Part shown: positions 34,322 through 42,783 of the stretch, one piece after another
How positions within the stretch are numbered: position 1 is the stretch's first letter
Layout: each line of letters opens with the position of its first letter
Assembly: GCF_030814835.1 (NCBI RefSeq)
Contig: NZ_JAUSVS010000014.1
Span: 1-64,000 of the forward strand
Length of the DNA stretch: 64,000 bases
Direction: 5' to 3'
Source of the DNA: Caulobacter ginsengisoli
GTDB lineage: Bacteria; Pseudomonadota; Alphaproteobacteria; Caulobacterales; Caulobacteraceae
Position numbers and translations under genes: made by a program
Notes under the pieces: generated by a model
What the model was told of the DNA's origin: nothing
Databases searched by the model: none
Seen by the model: the letters and a program-made list of their open reading frames with translations, nothing else

Positions 34322-35332
34322 ATGCGCCTCGCGCCGATCCTGATGGCGATGATTCTCCTGGCCGTGGCCGGCTGCGGCCGGCCGGAGCCGGCCTCCGCGC
34401 CGCCCGTCAAGGCGAGCGGCGAGCGGCTCGTCCTGGCGCGCGGCCCGGTCGATGACCTCAAGCCGGTGACCGCCACCGTCACCACCCGCAACATGGCCGA
34501 GGCGCGCAGCCGGATCGGCGGCATCCTGGCCAGCCTGAGCGTGCGCGAGGGCGATACGGTCCGGGCTGGCCAGGTCATCGGCCAGGTGCGCGACGAGCGG
34601 CTGGGCCTGTTGACCCGGGCGGACGACGCCCAGGTGCTGGCCGCCGCCGCCGAGGCCGACCGGGCGCGGGCGGACCTCAAGCGCATCCAGAGCCTGTTCG
34701 ACAAGGGCATCTACGCCCAGGCGCGCCTGGACCAGGCCAGGGCCGGCGCCCGTTCGGCCGAGGCCAGCCTGGCCGCCGCCCGGGCCCAGCGGGCCGCCGG
34801 CGCCGACCTGGCCGGCCAGGGAACCATCCTGGCCCCCGCCACCGGCCGGGTGCTGACCGCCCAGACCCCGGTCGGCTCGGTCGTGGCCGCCGGCCAGTCG
34901 GTCGCCACGATCACCGCTGGCGAGCCCCTGCTGCGGATCGAGGTTCCGGAAGGCCAGGCCGCGTCCCTACGGGTCGGCCAGGCGGTGAGCCTGCAGCCGG
35001 GCGATCTTCCCGGCGCCGCCGCCGCGGGCCAGGTCATCCAGGTCTATCCCTCGGTCACCGCCGGCCAGGTGACCGCCGACGTGCGGGTCGCCGGGCTGAG
35101 CGCGGTCCTGGTCGGCTCGCGCGTGCGGGTCCAGCTGCCCGTCGGCCAGCGCCAGGCCCTGACCATTCCCCGCCGCTTCATCGTCAGCCGCTATGGCCTG
35201 GACTATGTGCGGCTGCTGCAAGCCAATGGCTCGGCGCTGGAGACTCCGGTCCAGACCGCCCCGACCGGCGATCCGGCCCGGGTGGAAATCCTCTCGGGCG
35301 CCGCCGCCGGCGACGTGCTGGTCGCGCCATGA
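34322..35332 (+). CDS. RND efflux periplasmic adaptor subunit, lipoprotein
   Basis: A 336-residue membrane fusion protein. The signal ends in a lipobox LAVAGC, giving a lipid anchor. The barrel-sandwich halves are recognisable in EARSRIGGILASLSVREGDTV and GTILAPATGRVLTAQ. A hairpin (residues 105-165) lies between them. It links an RND pump to an outer-membrane factor. It is followed immediately by the pump gene with ATGA overlap. No TolC-type outer-membrane gene is visible nearby. Confidence 0.88.
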   Translation: MRLAPILMAMILLAVAGCGRPEPASAPPVKASGERLVLARGPVDDLKPVTATVTTRNMAEARSRIGGILASLSVREGDTVRAGQVIGQVRDERLGLLTRADDAQVLAAAAEADRARADLKRIQSLFDKGIYAQARLDQARAGARSAEASLAAARAQRAAGADLAGQGTILAPATGRVLTAQTPVGSVVAAGQSVATITAGEPLLRIEVPEGQAASLRVGQAVSLQPGDLPGAAAAGQVIQVYPSVTAGQVTADVRVAGLSAVLVGSRVRVQLPVGQRQALTIPRRFIVSRYGLDYVRLLQANGSALETPVQTAPTGDPARVEILSGAAAGDVLVAP

Positions 35333-38300
35333 AGCTGGGCCTGTCCGGACGGCTGACTGCCGCCACCATCGCCTCGCCCCTGACGCCGCTGTTCCTGCTG
35401 GCGGCCATCGCCATCGGCCTGCTGGCCCTGGTCTCCATCCCCCGCGAGGAGGAGCCGCAGATCAGCGTGCCGATGGTCGACGTCCAGGTCGCAGCCCCGG
35501 GCCTGCGCGCCAGCGACGCCGTCGAGCTGGTGGCCAAGCCGCTGGAGACCATCGTCAAGAGCGTCAGCGACGTCGAGCACGTCTACAGCTTCGTCGACGA
35601 CGACCAGGTGATGGTCACCGCCCGGTTCAAGGTCGGCACCGACCCGGACGACGCCATCGTCCGCATCCACGAGAAGATCCGCGCCAACTACGACCGTATC
35701 CCGGTCGGCATCCCCGAGCCGCTGATCGTCGCCCGGGGCATCAACGACGTGCCGGCCCTGGTGCTGACCCTTTCGCCCAGGCCGGACCAGGCCGGGCGCT
35801 GGACCGACCAGGCGCTCTACGACATCGCCGGCAAGCTGCGCACCGAACTGGCCAAGGTCGAGGATGTGGGCCTGACCTTCATCGTCGGCGGCCGGCCCGA
35901 CGAGATCCGCATCGAGCCGGACCCGGCCCTGATGACCCTGCGCGGGGTGTCGCTGGGGGCGCTGGTCGACACCGTCCGCCAAGCCGACCGCCGCTTCCCG
36001 GCCGGCAGCCTGCGCCAGGACAACCAGGCCCTCAATGTCAGCGTCGGGACCACCCTGGACAGCGCCCAGGCCGTGGGCCTGCTGACGGTCCCCTCGGTGC
36101 GGGGCGAAGCGGTCTATGTCCGCGACGTCGCCCGGGTCGTCCAGGCCCCCCGCGAGGACCAGGCCGGCCAGTGGCGCTATGCCCGCCTGGATGGCCAGTG
36201 GTCGAAAACCCCGGCGGTCAGCCTGGCGCTCGCCAAGCGCAAGGGCGCCAACACCGTGGTGGTCAGCCATGCGGTGCTCGAGCGCCTGGACACGCTGAAA
36301 GGCACGCTGATCCCGCCCGGCCTGCAGGTCTCGATCAGCCGCGACTACGGCGAGACGGCCAACGAGAAGGCCAACGAGCTGCTGTTCCACCTGGCCCTGG
36401 CGACGGCGACCATCGTGGCCCTGATCGCCTTCGCCATCGGCCTCCGCGAGGCGATGGTGACGGCCATCGTCATCCCGACCACCATCCTGCTGACCCTCTT
36501 CGCCTCCAACCTGATGGGCTACACCATCAACCGGGTCAGCCTGTTCGCCCTGATCTTCTCGATCGGCATCCTGGTCGACGACGCCATCGTCATGATCGAG
36601 AACATCGCCCGCCACTGGGCGATGAACGACGGCCGCGACCGGCGGCAGGCGGCCATCGAGGCCGTGGCCGAGGTCGGCAATCCCACCGTGGTGGCGACCA
36701 TGACCGTGGTGGCGGCCCTGCTGCCCATGCTGTTCGTCTCGGGTCTGATGGGCCCCTACATGGCCCCGATCCCGGTCAACGCCTCGGCGGCCATGGTGTT
36801 CAGCTTCTTCGTGGCCGTGGTCATCGCCCCCTGGCTGATGGTGCGACTGGCCCGCAAGACCCTGGCCCGCGGCCACGCCCATGGCCGGGAAGACCGGCTG
36901 GGCCGCCTCTACCGCCGCGTCGCCGCCCCGGTGATCGCCAGCCGCCGCAGCGCCTGGATCTTCCTGGGCGCGGTCGGCGTGGCGACGCTGCTGGCCTGCG
37001 CAATGTTCGCCACCAAGACGGTGACCGTGAAGCTGCTGCCCTTCGACAACAAGTCCGAGCTGCAGGTGGTGGCCGACCTGCCCGAGGGAACCAGCCTGGA
37101 GACCACCCAGCGCATCCTGGCCCAGGCGGCCGACATCACCCGGGGCCTGCCCGAAGTCACCGCCATCGACGCCCAGGCCGGGACCGCCTCGCCCTTCAAC
37201 TTCAACGGCCTGGTCCGCCACTACTACCTGCGGGGCAAGCCGGAGATGGGCGACCTGGCCGTCACCCTGACCCCCAAGGGCGAGCGCAAGCGCAACAGCC
37301 ACGCCGTGGCCCTGGACCTGCGCCAGCGGCTGGCGGACCTGCCGCTGCCGGCCGGCTCGTCCCTGAAGGTGGTCGAGGCGCCGCCCGGGCCGCCGGTGCT
37401 GGCCACCCTGCTGGCCGAGGTCTACGGGCCGGACGCGGCCACGCGGCGGGCGACCGCCCAGCGGGTGAAGGCGATCTTCAAGTCGGTGCCCTACATCGTC
37501 GATATCGACGACAGCGCCGGGACGCCCCGGCCCGGTCTGCGCCTCACCCCCGACCGGGCGCAGCTGGAGCATCTGGGCCTGGCCGACCGCGACGTCTACG
37601 ACTCCATCGGCGCTGCCCTCGGCGGCCAGCTCGTTGGCTACTCGACGCGCGGCGAGGGCCGCCCGCCGCTGGAGATCAGCGTGCGGCTGCCGCAGTCGGC
37701 CCGGACCTGGGACGGCCGGATGGGCGCCCTGCCCGTGGCGGTCACCGGCTCGGGGGCGCAGGCGCGGCTGGTGGCCCTGGACGAGGTGGTCAAGGCCGAC
37801 CGCCAGCCGGGCTCCCTGCACATCTTCCGCCGCGACGGCCGCGACGTCGAAATGGTCACCGCCGAACTGGCCGGCCAGTACGAGGCCCCGATCTACGGCA
37901 TGCTGGCGGTCGACAAGGCGATCAGGAACGCCGACTGGGGCCCGGCCGGCGCGCCCGCCATCCGGCTGAACGGCCAGCCGACCGACGAGGCCAGGGCCAG
38001 CGTGCTGTGGGACGGCGAATGGGAGATCACCTGGGTGACCTTCCGCGACATGGGGGCCGCCTTCATGGTCGCCCTGCTGGGCATCTACGTGCTGGTGGTG
38101 GCCCAGTTCAAAAGCTTCAAGCTGCCGCTGGTCATCCTGACCCCGATCCCGCTCACCCTGGTCGGCATCGTCATCGGCCACATCCTGTTCCACGCCCCCT
38201 TCACCGCCACCTCGATGATCGGCTTCATCGCCCTGGCGGGGATCATCGTGCGCAACTCGATCCTGCTGGTCGACTTCATCCGCCACAGCGCCGGCGACGG

Positions 38301-38544
38301 GCGGCCGCTACGGACCGTGCTGCTGGAGGCCGGGGCGATCCGCTTCAAGCCGATCCTGCTGACCGCCCTGGCGGCGATGATCGGGGCGGCGGTGATCCTG
38401 TTCGATCCCATCTTCCAGGGCCTGGCCATCTCGCTGCTGTTCGGCCTGGCCTCCTCGACCCTGCTGACCGTGCTGGTCATCCCCGCCATCTATGTGGCGC
38501 TACGCGACGACGGGCGGCGTGACGAGCCGGCTTTGCCGGCCTGA
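35329..38544 (+). CDS. RND family efflux transporter permease
   Basis: A 1071-residue RND pump of the HAE1-like type with two sets of transmembrane helices. TM4 carries SIGILVDDAIVMIEN, with the two Asp residues of the proton relay. FDPIFQGLAISLLFGL is in the C-terminal half. N-terminal REEEPQISVPMVDVQV matches the AcrB-like start. Substrate cannot be told from sequence. Its position between rhodanese and a BigR-like ArsR gene suggests it belongs to the sulfide-stress regulon, possibly exporting a reactive sulfur-linked compound, an inference. Confidence 0.93.
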   Translation: MKLGLSGRLTAATIASPLTPLFLLAAIAIGLLALVSIPREEEPQISVPMVDVQVAAPGLRASDAVELVAKPLETIVKSVSDVEHVYSFVDDDQVMVTARFKVGTDPDDAIVRIHEKIRANYDRIPVGIPEPLIVARGINDVPALVLTLSPRPDQAGRWTDQALYDIAGKLRTELAKVEDVGLTFIVGGRPDEIRIEPDPALMTLRGVSLGALVDTVRQADRRFPAGSLRQDNQALNVSVGTTLDSAQAVGLLTVPSVRGEAVYVRDVARVVQAPREDQAGQWRYARLDGQWSKTPAVSLALAKRKGANTVVVSHAVLERLDTLKGTLIPPGLQVSISRDYGETANEKANELLFHLALATATIVALIAFAIGLREAMVTAIVIPTTILLTLFASNLMGYTINRVSLFALIFSIGILVDDAIVMIENIARHWAMNDGRDRRQAAIEAVAEVGNPTVVATMTVVAALLPMLFVSGLMGPYMAPIPVNASAAMVFSFFVAVVIAPWLMVRLARKTLARGHAHGREDRLGRLYRRVAAPVIASRRSAWIFLGAVGVATLLACAMFATKTVTVKLLPFDNKSELQVVADLPEGTSLETTQRILAQAADITRGLPEVTAIDAQAGTASPFNFNGLVRHYYLRGKPEMGDLAVTLTPKGERKRNSHAVALDLRQRLADLPLPAGSSLKVVEAPPGPPVLATLLAEVYGPDAATRRATAQRVKAIFKSVPYIVDIDDSAGTPRPGLRLTPDRAQLEHLGLADRDVYDSIGAALGGQLVGYSTRGEGRPPLEISVRLPQSARTWDGRMGALPVAVTGSGAQARLVALDEVVKADRQPGSLHIFRRDGRDVEMVTAELAGQYEAPIYGMLAVDKAIRNADWGPAGAPAIRLNGQPTDEARASVLWDGEWEITWVTFRDMGAAFMVALLGIYVLVVAQFKSFKLPLVILTPIPLTLVGIVIGHILFHAPFTATSMIGFIALAGIIVRNSILLVDFIRHSAGDGRPLRTVLLEAGAIRFKPILLTALAAMIGAAVILFDPIFQGLAISLLFGLASSTLLTVLVIPAIYVALRDDGRRDEPALPA

Positions 38545-38566
38545 CGGACGCGCTTACCCTAGTCGG

Positions 38567-38908
38567 ATGGAAACCAAGAGCTTGGCCCCACCCTCCCATT
38601 CCGAACTGGCCGAACTCGAGGCCAGCGCCTCGGCGGCGGCCCGGCTGATGAAGCTGTTGGCCAGCGAGCAGCGGCTGATCCTGCTGTGCCGGCTGAGCGA
38701 GGGCGAATGCTCCGCCGGCGACCTGGCCCGGCATGTGGGGCTGGCCCAGTCGGCCGCCTCGCAGCATCTGGCCAAGCTGCGGGCCGAGGGGCTGGTGGCC
38801 ACCCGGCGCGAGGCCCAGACCATCTATTACCGACTGTCCGACCCGGCCGCGATGCGGGTGATCGACACCCTGTGCGACATTTATCGCGGCAAGGCCGGCG
38901 CCCCCTAG
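38567..38908 (+). CDS. ArsR-family repressor, BigR/SqrR-like
   Basis: A 113-residue winged-helix ArsR protein. The recognition region is ARHVGLAQSAASQHLAKLRAEGLVATRREAQTIYYRL. It has Cys at 41, 48 and 103. C41 in LLCRL matches the conserved first Cys of BigR/SqrR persulfide sensors. The second conserved Cys would be four residues past C103, where Arg occurs, so the pairing partner seems shifted by a helical turn. It probably represses the SQR, rhodanese and pump genes. The start at 38567 was chosen by family length. Confidence 0.86.
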   Translation: METKSLAPPSHSELAELEASASAAARLMKLLASEQRLILLCRLSEGECSAGDLARHVGLAQSAASQHLAKLRAEGLVATRREAQTIYYRLSDPAAMRVIDTLCDIYRGKAGAP

Positions 38909-39300
38909 ATCAGGCGCAAGACGGCCAGCAGGATCATAACGGTCCCGGCCAGGCCCACGCCCCAGGCCAGGGGCCGCACCATCGGCACGCCCAGGATGTA
39001 GAGCACCGCGTGGACCAGCCGCGAATAGAAGAACAGCTGCGCGCCCAGCACCGTCATCGGCGTTGAGACACTGGTCGCCGCGGCGATCAGCACCAGCGGG
39101 GCGAACATGGTCAGGCCTTCGCGGTGGTTGTCGACCACCCGCAGCATGCGGGCGTGGAAACCCTCGGCGGGGCCGAGGTCGTCGCGGTTGTTGGCCAGCG
39201 GAACCAGCCCTTTGGAGCGGATGCCGGCAAAGGCCTGGATGACGACCAGCGCGATAAGCAGGCCGACCGACCAGGCGAGCATGGTGAGTTCAGTGGACAT
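38905..39300 (-). CDS. MAPEG family membrane protein
   Basis: A 131-residue protein with four predicted helices, starting MSTELTMLAWSVGLLIALVV, with GPAEGFHARMLRVVDNHREGLTMFAPLVLIA typical of MAPEG (the hydrophilic loop has conserved Arg, Asn and Glu). Function is unknown in bacteria; it is related to glutathione transferases or peroxidases. Its stop codon overlaps the stop of the convergent ArsR gene. Confidence 0.87.
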   Translation of the reverse strand: MSTELTMLAWSVGLLIALVVIQAFAGIRSKGLVPLANNRDDLGPAEGFHARMLRVVDNHREGLTMFAPLVLIAAATSVSTPMTVLGAQLFFYSRLVHAVLYILGVPMVRPLAWGVGLAGTVMILLAVLRLI

Positions 39301-39359
39301 GTTTCAGAGCCTCCCCGTTCTTGTGCGGGGAGCCTGCTCGACGAACGCGGATCGGTCAA

Positions 39360-40163
39360 TTACCCGATCCGGCTGGACATTCCGCCGTCCACCGGCAGCA
39401 CCACCCCGGTGACGAAGGCCGACTCGTCGCTGGCCAGGTAGAGGGCCGCATAGGCGGTGTCCCAGGCCGTGCCCATCTTGCCCAGCAGCGGCACCCGGGC
39501 GCTGCGAGCCTCTCGCACGGCCTGTTGGTCCTGGCCGGTGGCGTTGGCGATGCCGGCCACGGCCATGGGCGTGTCCATCAGGCCGGGCATGATGGCGTTG
39601 CAGCGCACGCCCTTGGCGGCGTTGGCCTGGGCGACGGATGTGGTCAGGCGGTTCACGGCGGCCTTGGACATTTCGTAGGCCACCTGATTGCCGCCGGCGA
39701 TTCCGGCCAGGGACGAGATGTTGACGATCGCCCCGCCGCCCTGCTCGCGCATCAGCGGGACGATGGCCTTGATGGTCAGCCACATGCCCTTGAGGTTGAC
39801 CGACATGATGCGGTCGAAGGCCGCCTCCTCCAGCCGGTGGGCCGGGCCGTCGCCGCCCCCGCCGATGCCGACATTGTTGACCAGGATGTCGAGCCGCTCC
39901 CAGCGCTCCTTGACCAGATCGGCCAGGGCCTGGGCGGTGTCCGGCTTGGTGATGTCGCCCTGCCAGGCGGCGGCGCAGCCACCCTCGGCGACGATCATCT
40001 CCGCCGTCTCCTCGGCCCGGGCGATGTCGCGGTCGACGCAGAGGATGTCGGCCCCCTCGCGGGCGAACAGCACGGCCATGGCCCGGCCGTTGCCGATGGT
40101 CTCGCCCGGCGTCTGCCCGGCCCCGACGATGACGGCGGTCTTGCCCTTGAGGCGGTCGGTCAT
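39360..40163 (-). CDS. Short-chain dehydrogenase/reductase
   Basis: A 267-residue SDR. The cofactor motif is VIVGAGQTPGETIGNGRAMAV, a longer variant of the TGxxxGxG loop. NNVGIGGGG and the catalytic Ser-Tyr-Lys set follow (NISSLAGIAGGNQVAYEMSKAAVN). An Asp after the second strand (CVDRDIA) suggests preference for NAD(H). The substrate is unknown. Its start overlaps the next gene's stop by four bases (40160-40163), so it is co-transcribed with the P-loop and CMD-family genes. Confidence 0.92.
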   Translation of the reverse strand: MTDRLKGKTAVIVGAGQTPGETIGNGRAMAVLFAREGADILCVDRDIARAEETAEMIVAEGGCAAAWQGDITKPDTAQALADLVKERWERLDILVNNVGIGGGGDGPAHRLEEAAFDRIMSVNLKGMWLTIKAIVPLMREQGGGAIVNISSLAGIAGGNQVAYEMSKAAVNRLTTSVAQANAAKGVRCNAIMPGLMDTPMAVAGIANATGQDQQAVREARSARVPLLGKMGTAWDTAYAALYLASDESAFVTGVVLPVDGGMSSRIG

Positions 40164-40735
40164 GGCTTGGCTCCAGGCGGGGGCAGGCGTTCCAACAGGA
40201 AGGCGATGCGGTCAGGGACCGGGCTCTTGGGAATGTGAACCAGGTCGTAGCCGAGGTCGCGGTAGGTCCGCATCTGCTGATGGTACATGGCCTCGGCCGC
40301 CACGAAGCCGTGGCGACGCTCGGTGTCGGTGGCGAAAATCTCGGGCCAGGGCGGGGTCACGAAGACCGTCCGATTGACGGCGAACCGCCGCGCTGCCTCG
40401 AGCCGCCAAGCCGGCTGGCCGGGGTCACTGATCTGATCGACGATGCAGCGGTCCATAATCATCGGGCCGTTCTGCGCCAGAGCCATCGTCATCGCGTAGA
40501 TGGTCCGCGAGATGGTCAGGTCCAGGAAGTGATCGATATCGTCCGGCAATCCCGGCCCGCCGATCAGCGCCTGCTCGCGCACCACCTGCCGCCCCGCCTC
40601 CTCGATCACCGGATAGCCCACCGCCTTCAGCCCGGCCAGCAGCGAGGACTTGCCGCCGCCCGAGCAGCCGGTGATGACGAAGAACCGGTCGCGGGCCGCC
40701 TCGACGGCGGCCGGCTGGTAGCTCTCTTCCAGAAT
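40160..40735 (-). CDS. P-loop ATPase/kinase-like protein with non-canonical start
   Basis: The protein carries a Walker A motif, GCSGGGKSS, about 28 residues after an in-frame TGA at 40748-40750. Between that stop and the P-loop no ATG, GTG or TTG exists in this frame. The only candidates are ATT at 40735 and CTG at 40732; AGGG lies about eight bases before the ATT. A GTG at 40621 would drop the P-loop and can hardly be right. The rest (LTISRTIYAMTMALAQNGPMIMDRCIVDQ, VFVTPPW) resembles small AAA/kinase-like predicted ATPases. An indel in the assembly is the main alternative. Confidence 0.7.
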   Translation of the reverse strand: MLEESYQPAAVEAARDRFFVITGCSGGGKSSLLAGLKAVGYPVIEEAGRQVVREQALIGGPGLPDDIDHFLDLTISRTIYAMTMALAQNGPMIMDRCIVDQISDPGQPAWRLEAARRFAVNRTVFVTPPWPEIFATDTERRHGFVAAEAMYHQQMRTYRDLGYDLVHIPKSPVPDRIAFLLERLPPPGAKP

Positions 40736-40736
40736 G

Positions 40737-41303
40737 TCAGTAGCCCTTCAGCTCTGGGTCCAGGGTCTGGCCCTTGTCGAGCTGCACCCCGAAACTGTTC
40801 AGCAGCATGGACACCTGGGTGTACTGGCCGACGGTATAGACCAGGTCCATCTTCTGCTTGTCGTCGTAGAAGCGGCCCAGCTCGGCCCAGACGGCGTCGC
40901 TGACGAAATGATTCCTGTTCAGGTCGTCGCAGGCCCGGATCAGCACCGCGTCCGCCTCGCTCCAGCCGGCGTCCGCGCCGCGCTTGATGCGCTCGATCTC
41001 GTCCTCGGTCAGGCCCGACTGCAGGCCGATGCGGGTGTGCTGGGTGAACTCGTAGCCCGACTTGCAGAGATAGCCGATGCGCAGGATGACGATCTCGCGC
41101 TCCCGGGCCGGCAGGCCGTTCTTGCGCGACAGGATGTAGTTGCCCCAGGCGAGGAAGGCTTTCGCGGCGGCCGGGTCCCTGGCCATGGTCATGAAGATGT
41201 TCAGCACCGGCCCGCGCTCGGCGATGGGCGCCACGATCGCCTTCTGATCCTCGTTGAGTTCGCTCATCTCGAGCGGCGCGATGCGCGGCTTGGACAGCCT
41301 CAT
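40737..41303 (-). CDS. Carboxymuconolactone-decarboxylase family protein
   Basis: A 188-residue protein with the CMD/AhpD-like core: YILSRKNGLPAREREIVILRIGYLCKSGYEFTQHTRIGLQSGL. A single Cys occurs where AhpD proteins often have a CxxC pair, so peroxidase activity is not expected to match AhpD. GGGGAGATCAGGCCC precedes the ATG at 41303. It is followed one base after its stop by the P-loop gene, then the SDR gene. Confidence 0.87.
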   Translation of the reverse strand: MRLSKPRIAPLEMSELNEDQKAIVAPIAERGPVLNIFMTMARDPAAAKAFLAWGNYILSRKNGLPAREREIVILRIGYLCKSGYEFTQHTRIGLQSGLTEDEIERIKRGADAGWSEADAVLIRACDDLNRNHFVSDAVWAELGRFYDDKQKMDLVYTVGQYTQVSMLLNSFGVQLDKGQTLDPELKGY

Positions 41304-41500
41304 GGGCCTGATCTCCCCTTCACTTGTCTGTTTGATCAACCATCGCCCAGCTTGGCCGTCGCGCCAAGGGCCGGGTCGTCCAGGTCGGGCACGGAGGTGA
41401 CAGGATCGCCTGTCGGCCCCATGTTAAGCCAGCTCAAGCTGGCGCCACGGTCCCAGGCGAAAGCCGAACGTCCGGCCCCGTAAATCAGGAGCTTCGTAAC

Positions 41501-42066
41501 GTGCCGATCGCCACGACCAGCCTCGGCCTGGGGGTTTCGCTCAGGCGCTGGCGCGTCCTGAACAGGATCAAGCAGGCGGACGCCGCCGAGCGGCTGGGTG
41601 TCTCGCAAACGACCATCTCGCGTTGGGAGACCGGGGCCCGGGCGCCGGAGGGCCGGGAGGCCCGCAGACTGATCACGCTGCTGGCGGCCAGGCCGGGGTC
41701 CGCATCCGATCGCGCCCTGGCGGATCTGGTCCGCTGCGCCAGTACGCCGGCCCATCTCATTTGCGATTTCACCCATCGCCTGATCGCCGCGTCGCCGGCC
41801 CGCGCCCGGAGCTGGACCGTTGGAATAGACGAACTCATCGGGACGTCCCTGTGGCGGTTCGCGTCCCAAGGAATCGCCGCGGGCGAGGCCGGCCTGGAGT
41901 CCCGAGGCTGGTACGGGCCGCTCGCCTCGGACATCGTCGTCGCAACCGAGAAGGCCGTGTTCCCGGAGCTGACGATCCCGCCGGGCTGATCCGCTACACC
42001 CGGATGCCCTTGGCGGACGGCAGCTTCGCCCGGCTTGTCAGAGCCGAGGGCGCTACCGCGGCATAA
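41501..42066 (+). pseudogene. XRE-family regulator, probably frameshifted near its end
   Basis: The frame from GTG 41501 (AGGAG upstream) encodes a helix-turn-helix (WRVLNRIKQADAAERLGVSQTTISRWETGARAP) plus a sensor-like domain, and stops at 41987-41989 after ELTIPPG. A +1 frame continues as LIRYTRMPLADGSFARLVRAEGATAA and ends at the TAA at 42064-42066. Its wording fits the usual end of such regulators. One missing G at the GGG near 41985 would join the two. This is either a sequencing/assembly error or a recent mutation. Confidence 0.55.
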
Positions 42067-42114
42067 GTTATTCCGGGTCTGGAACGGGCGGCGGACGCGC
42101 GCTAGGCCGATGCG

Positions 42115-42717
42115 ATGAGTTCAGCGCCCGATCCGTGCCGCATCGCCGCCATCCTGGACTTCGTCCAGGCCTCGGAGCAGCTGAAGGATACGCTGCGCAG
42201 CGGGGTAACCCGACAGGGCCGACCGGAGAGCACGGCCGAACATAGCTGGCGGCTCTGCCTGATGGCGCTCCTGTTCCACCGGGATCTGGGGACCGTGGAT
42301 CTCCTCCACCTCCTGAAGCTCTGCCTGGTGCATGACCTCGGGGAGGCGATCTCCGGTGACGTCCCGGCGGTGCTGCAGGGCGGCGATTCCGGTCGCGCCG
42401 CGCGCGAGCGCCAAGACCTGATCCAGCTTTGCGAGCCGCTGCCTGACGATCTCGCATCGGAAGTCCTCGCCCTGGCGGACGAATATGCCCAAGGCGTGAC
42501 CCCCGAGGCGATCATGGCCAAGGGCTTCGACAAGCTGGAGACGATGCTGCAGCACCTGATCGGGCGGAACGCCCAGGATTTCGACTACGGGTTCAACCTC
42601 TCATACGGGAGGGCCTATACCGACCGGGACGCTCTGCTGAGCGCGGTCCGTCGCCAGGTCGATCGCGAAACCCTGAGCCGCATCGAAGCACAGTCCAGAG
42701 ACGCCATCGGGATATGA
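42115..42717 (+). CDS. HD-domain hydrolase, YfbR/HDDC2-like
   Basis: A 200-residue HD-domain protein. The metal ligands are visible in STAEHSWRLCLMAL (His) and LCLVHDLGEAISGDV (His-Asp, then Asp). A later ADEYAQGVTPEAIMAKGFDKLETMLQ contains the last Asp. This is the architecture of HDDC2/YfbR 5'-nucleotidases that act on deoxynucleoside monophosphates. Activity is inferred from the fold only. Confidence 0.87.
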   Translation: MSSAPDPCRIAAILDFVQASEQLKDTLRSGVTRQGRPESTAEHSWRLCLMALLFHRDLGTVDLLHLLKLCLVHDLGEAISGDVPAVLQGGDSGRAARERQDLIQLCEPLPDDLASEVLALADEYAQGVTPEAIMAKGFDKLETMLQHLIGRNAQDFDYGFNLSYGRAYTDRDALLSAVRRQVDRETLSRIEAQSRDAIGI

Positions 42718-42783
42718 GTTCGCCCAGCTAGGCTGTCGCGCCAAGGGCCGGCCTCCTCTAGGGTGGTCGCCAGGGAGAAAATC

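Noticed and set aside
35193..38522. Very long open frames on both strands over the RND pump (1109 and 1027 codons)
   Set aside because: They are out-of-frame or antisense to a clear RND pump, with low-complexity Arg/Gly/Asp/His composition typical of high-GC shadows.
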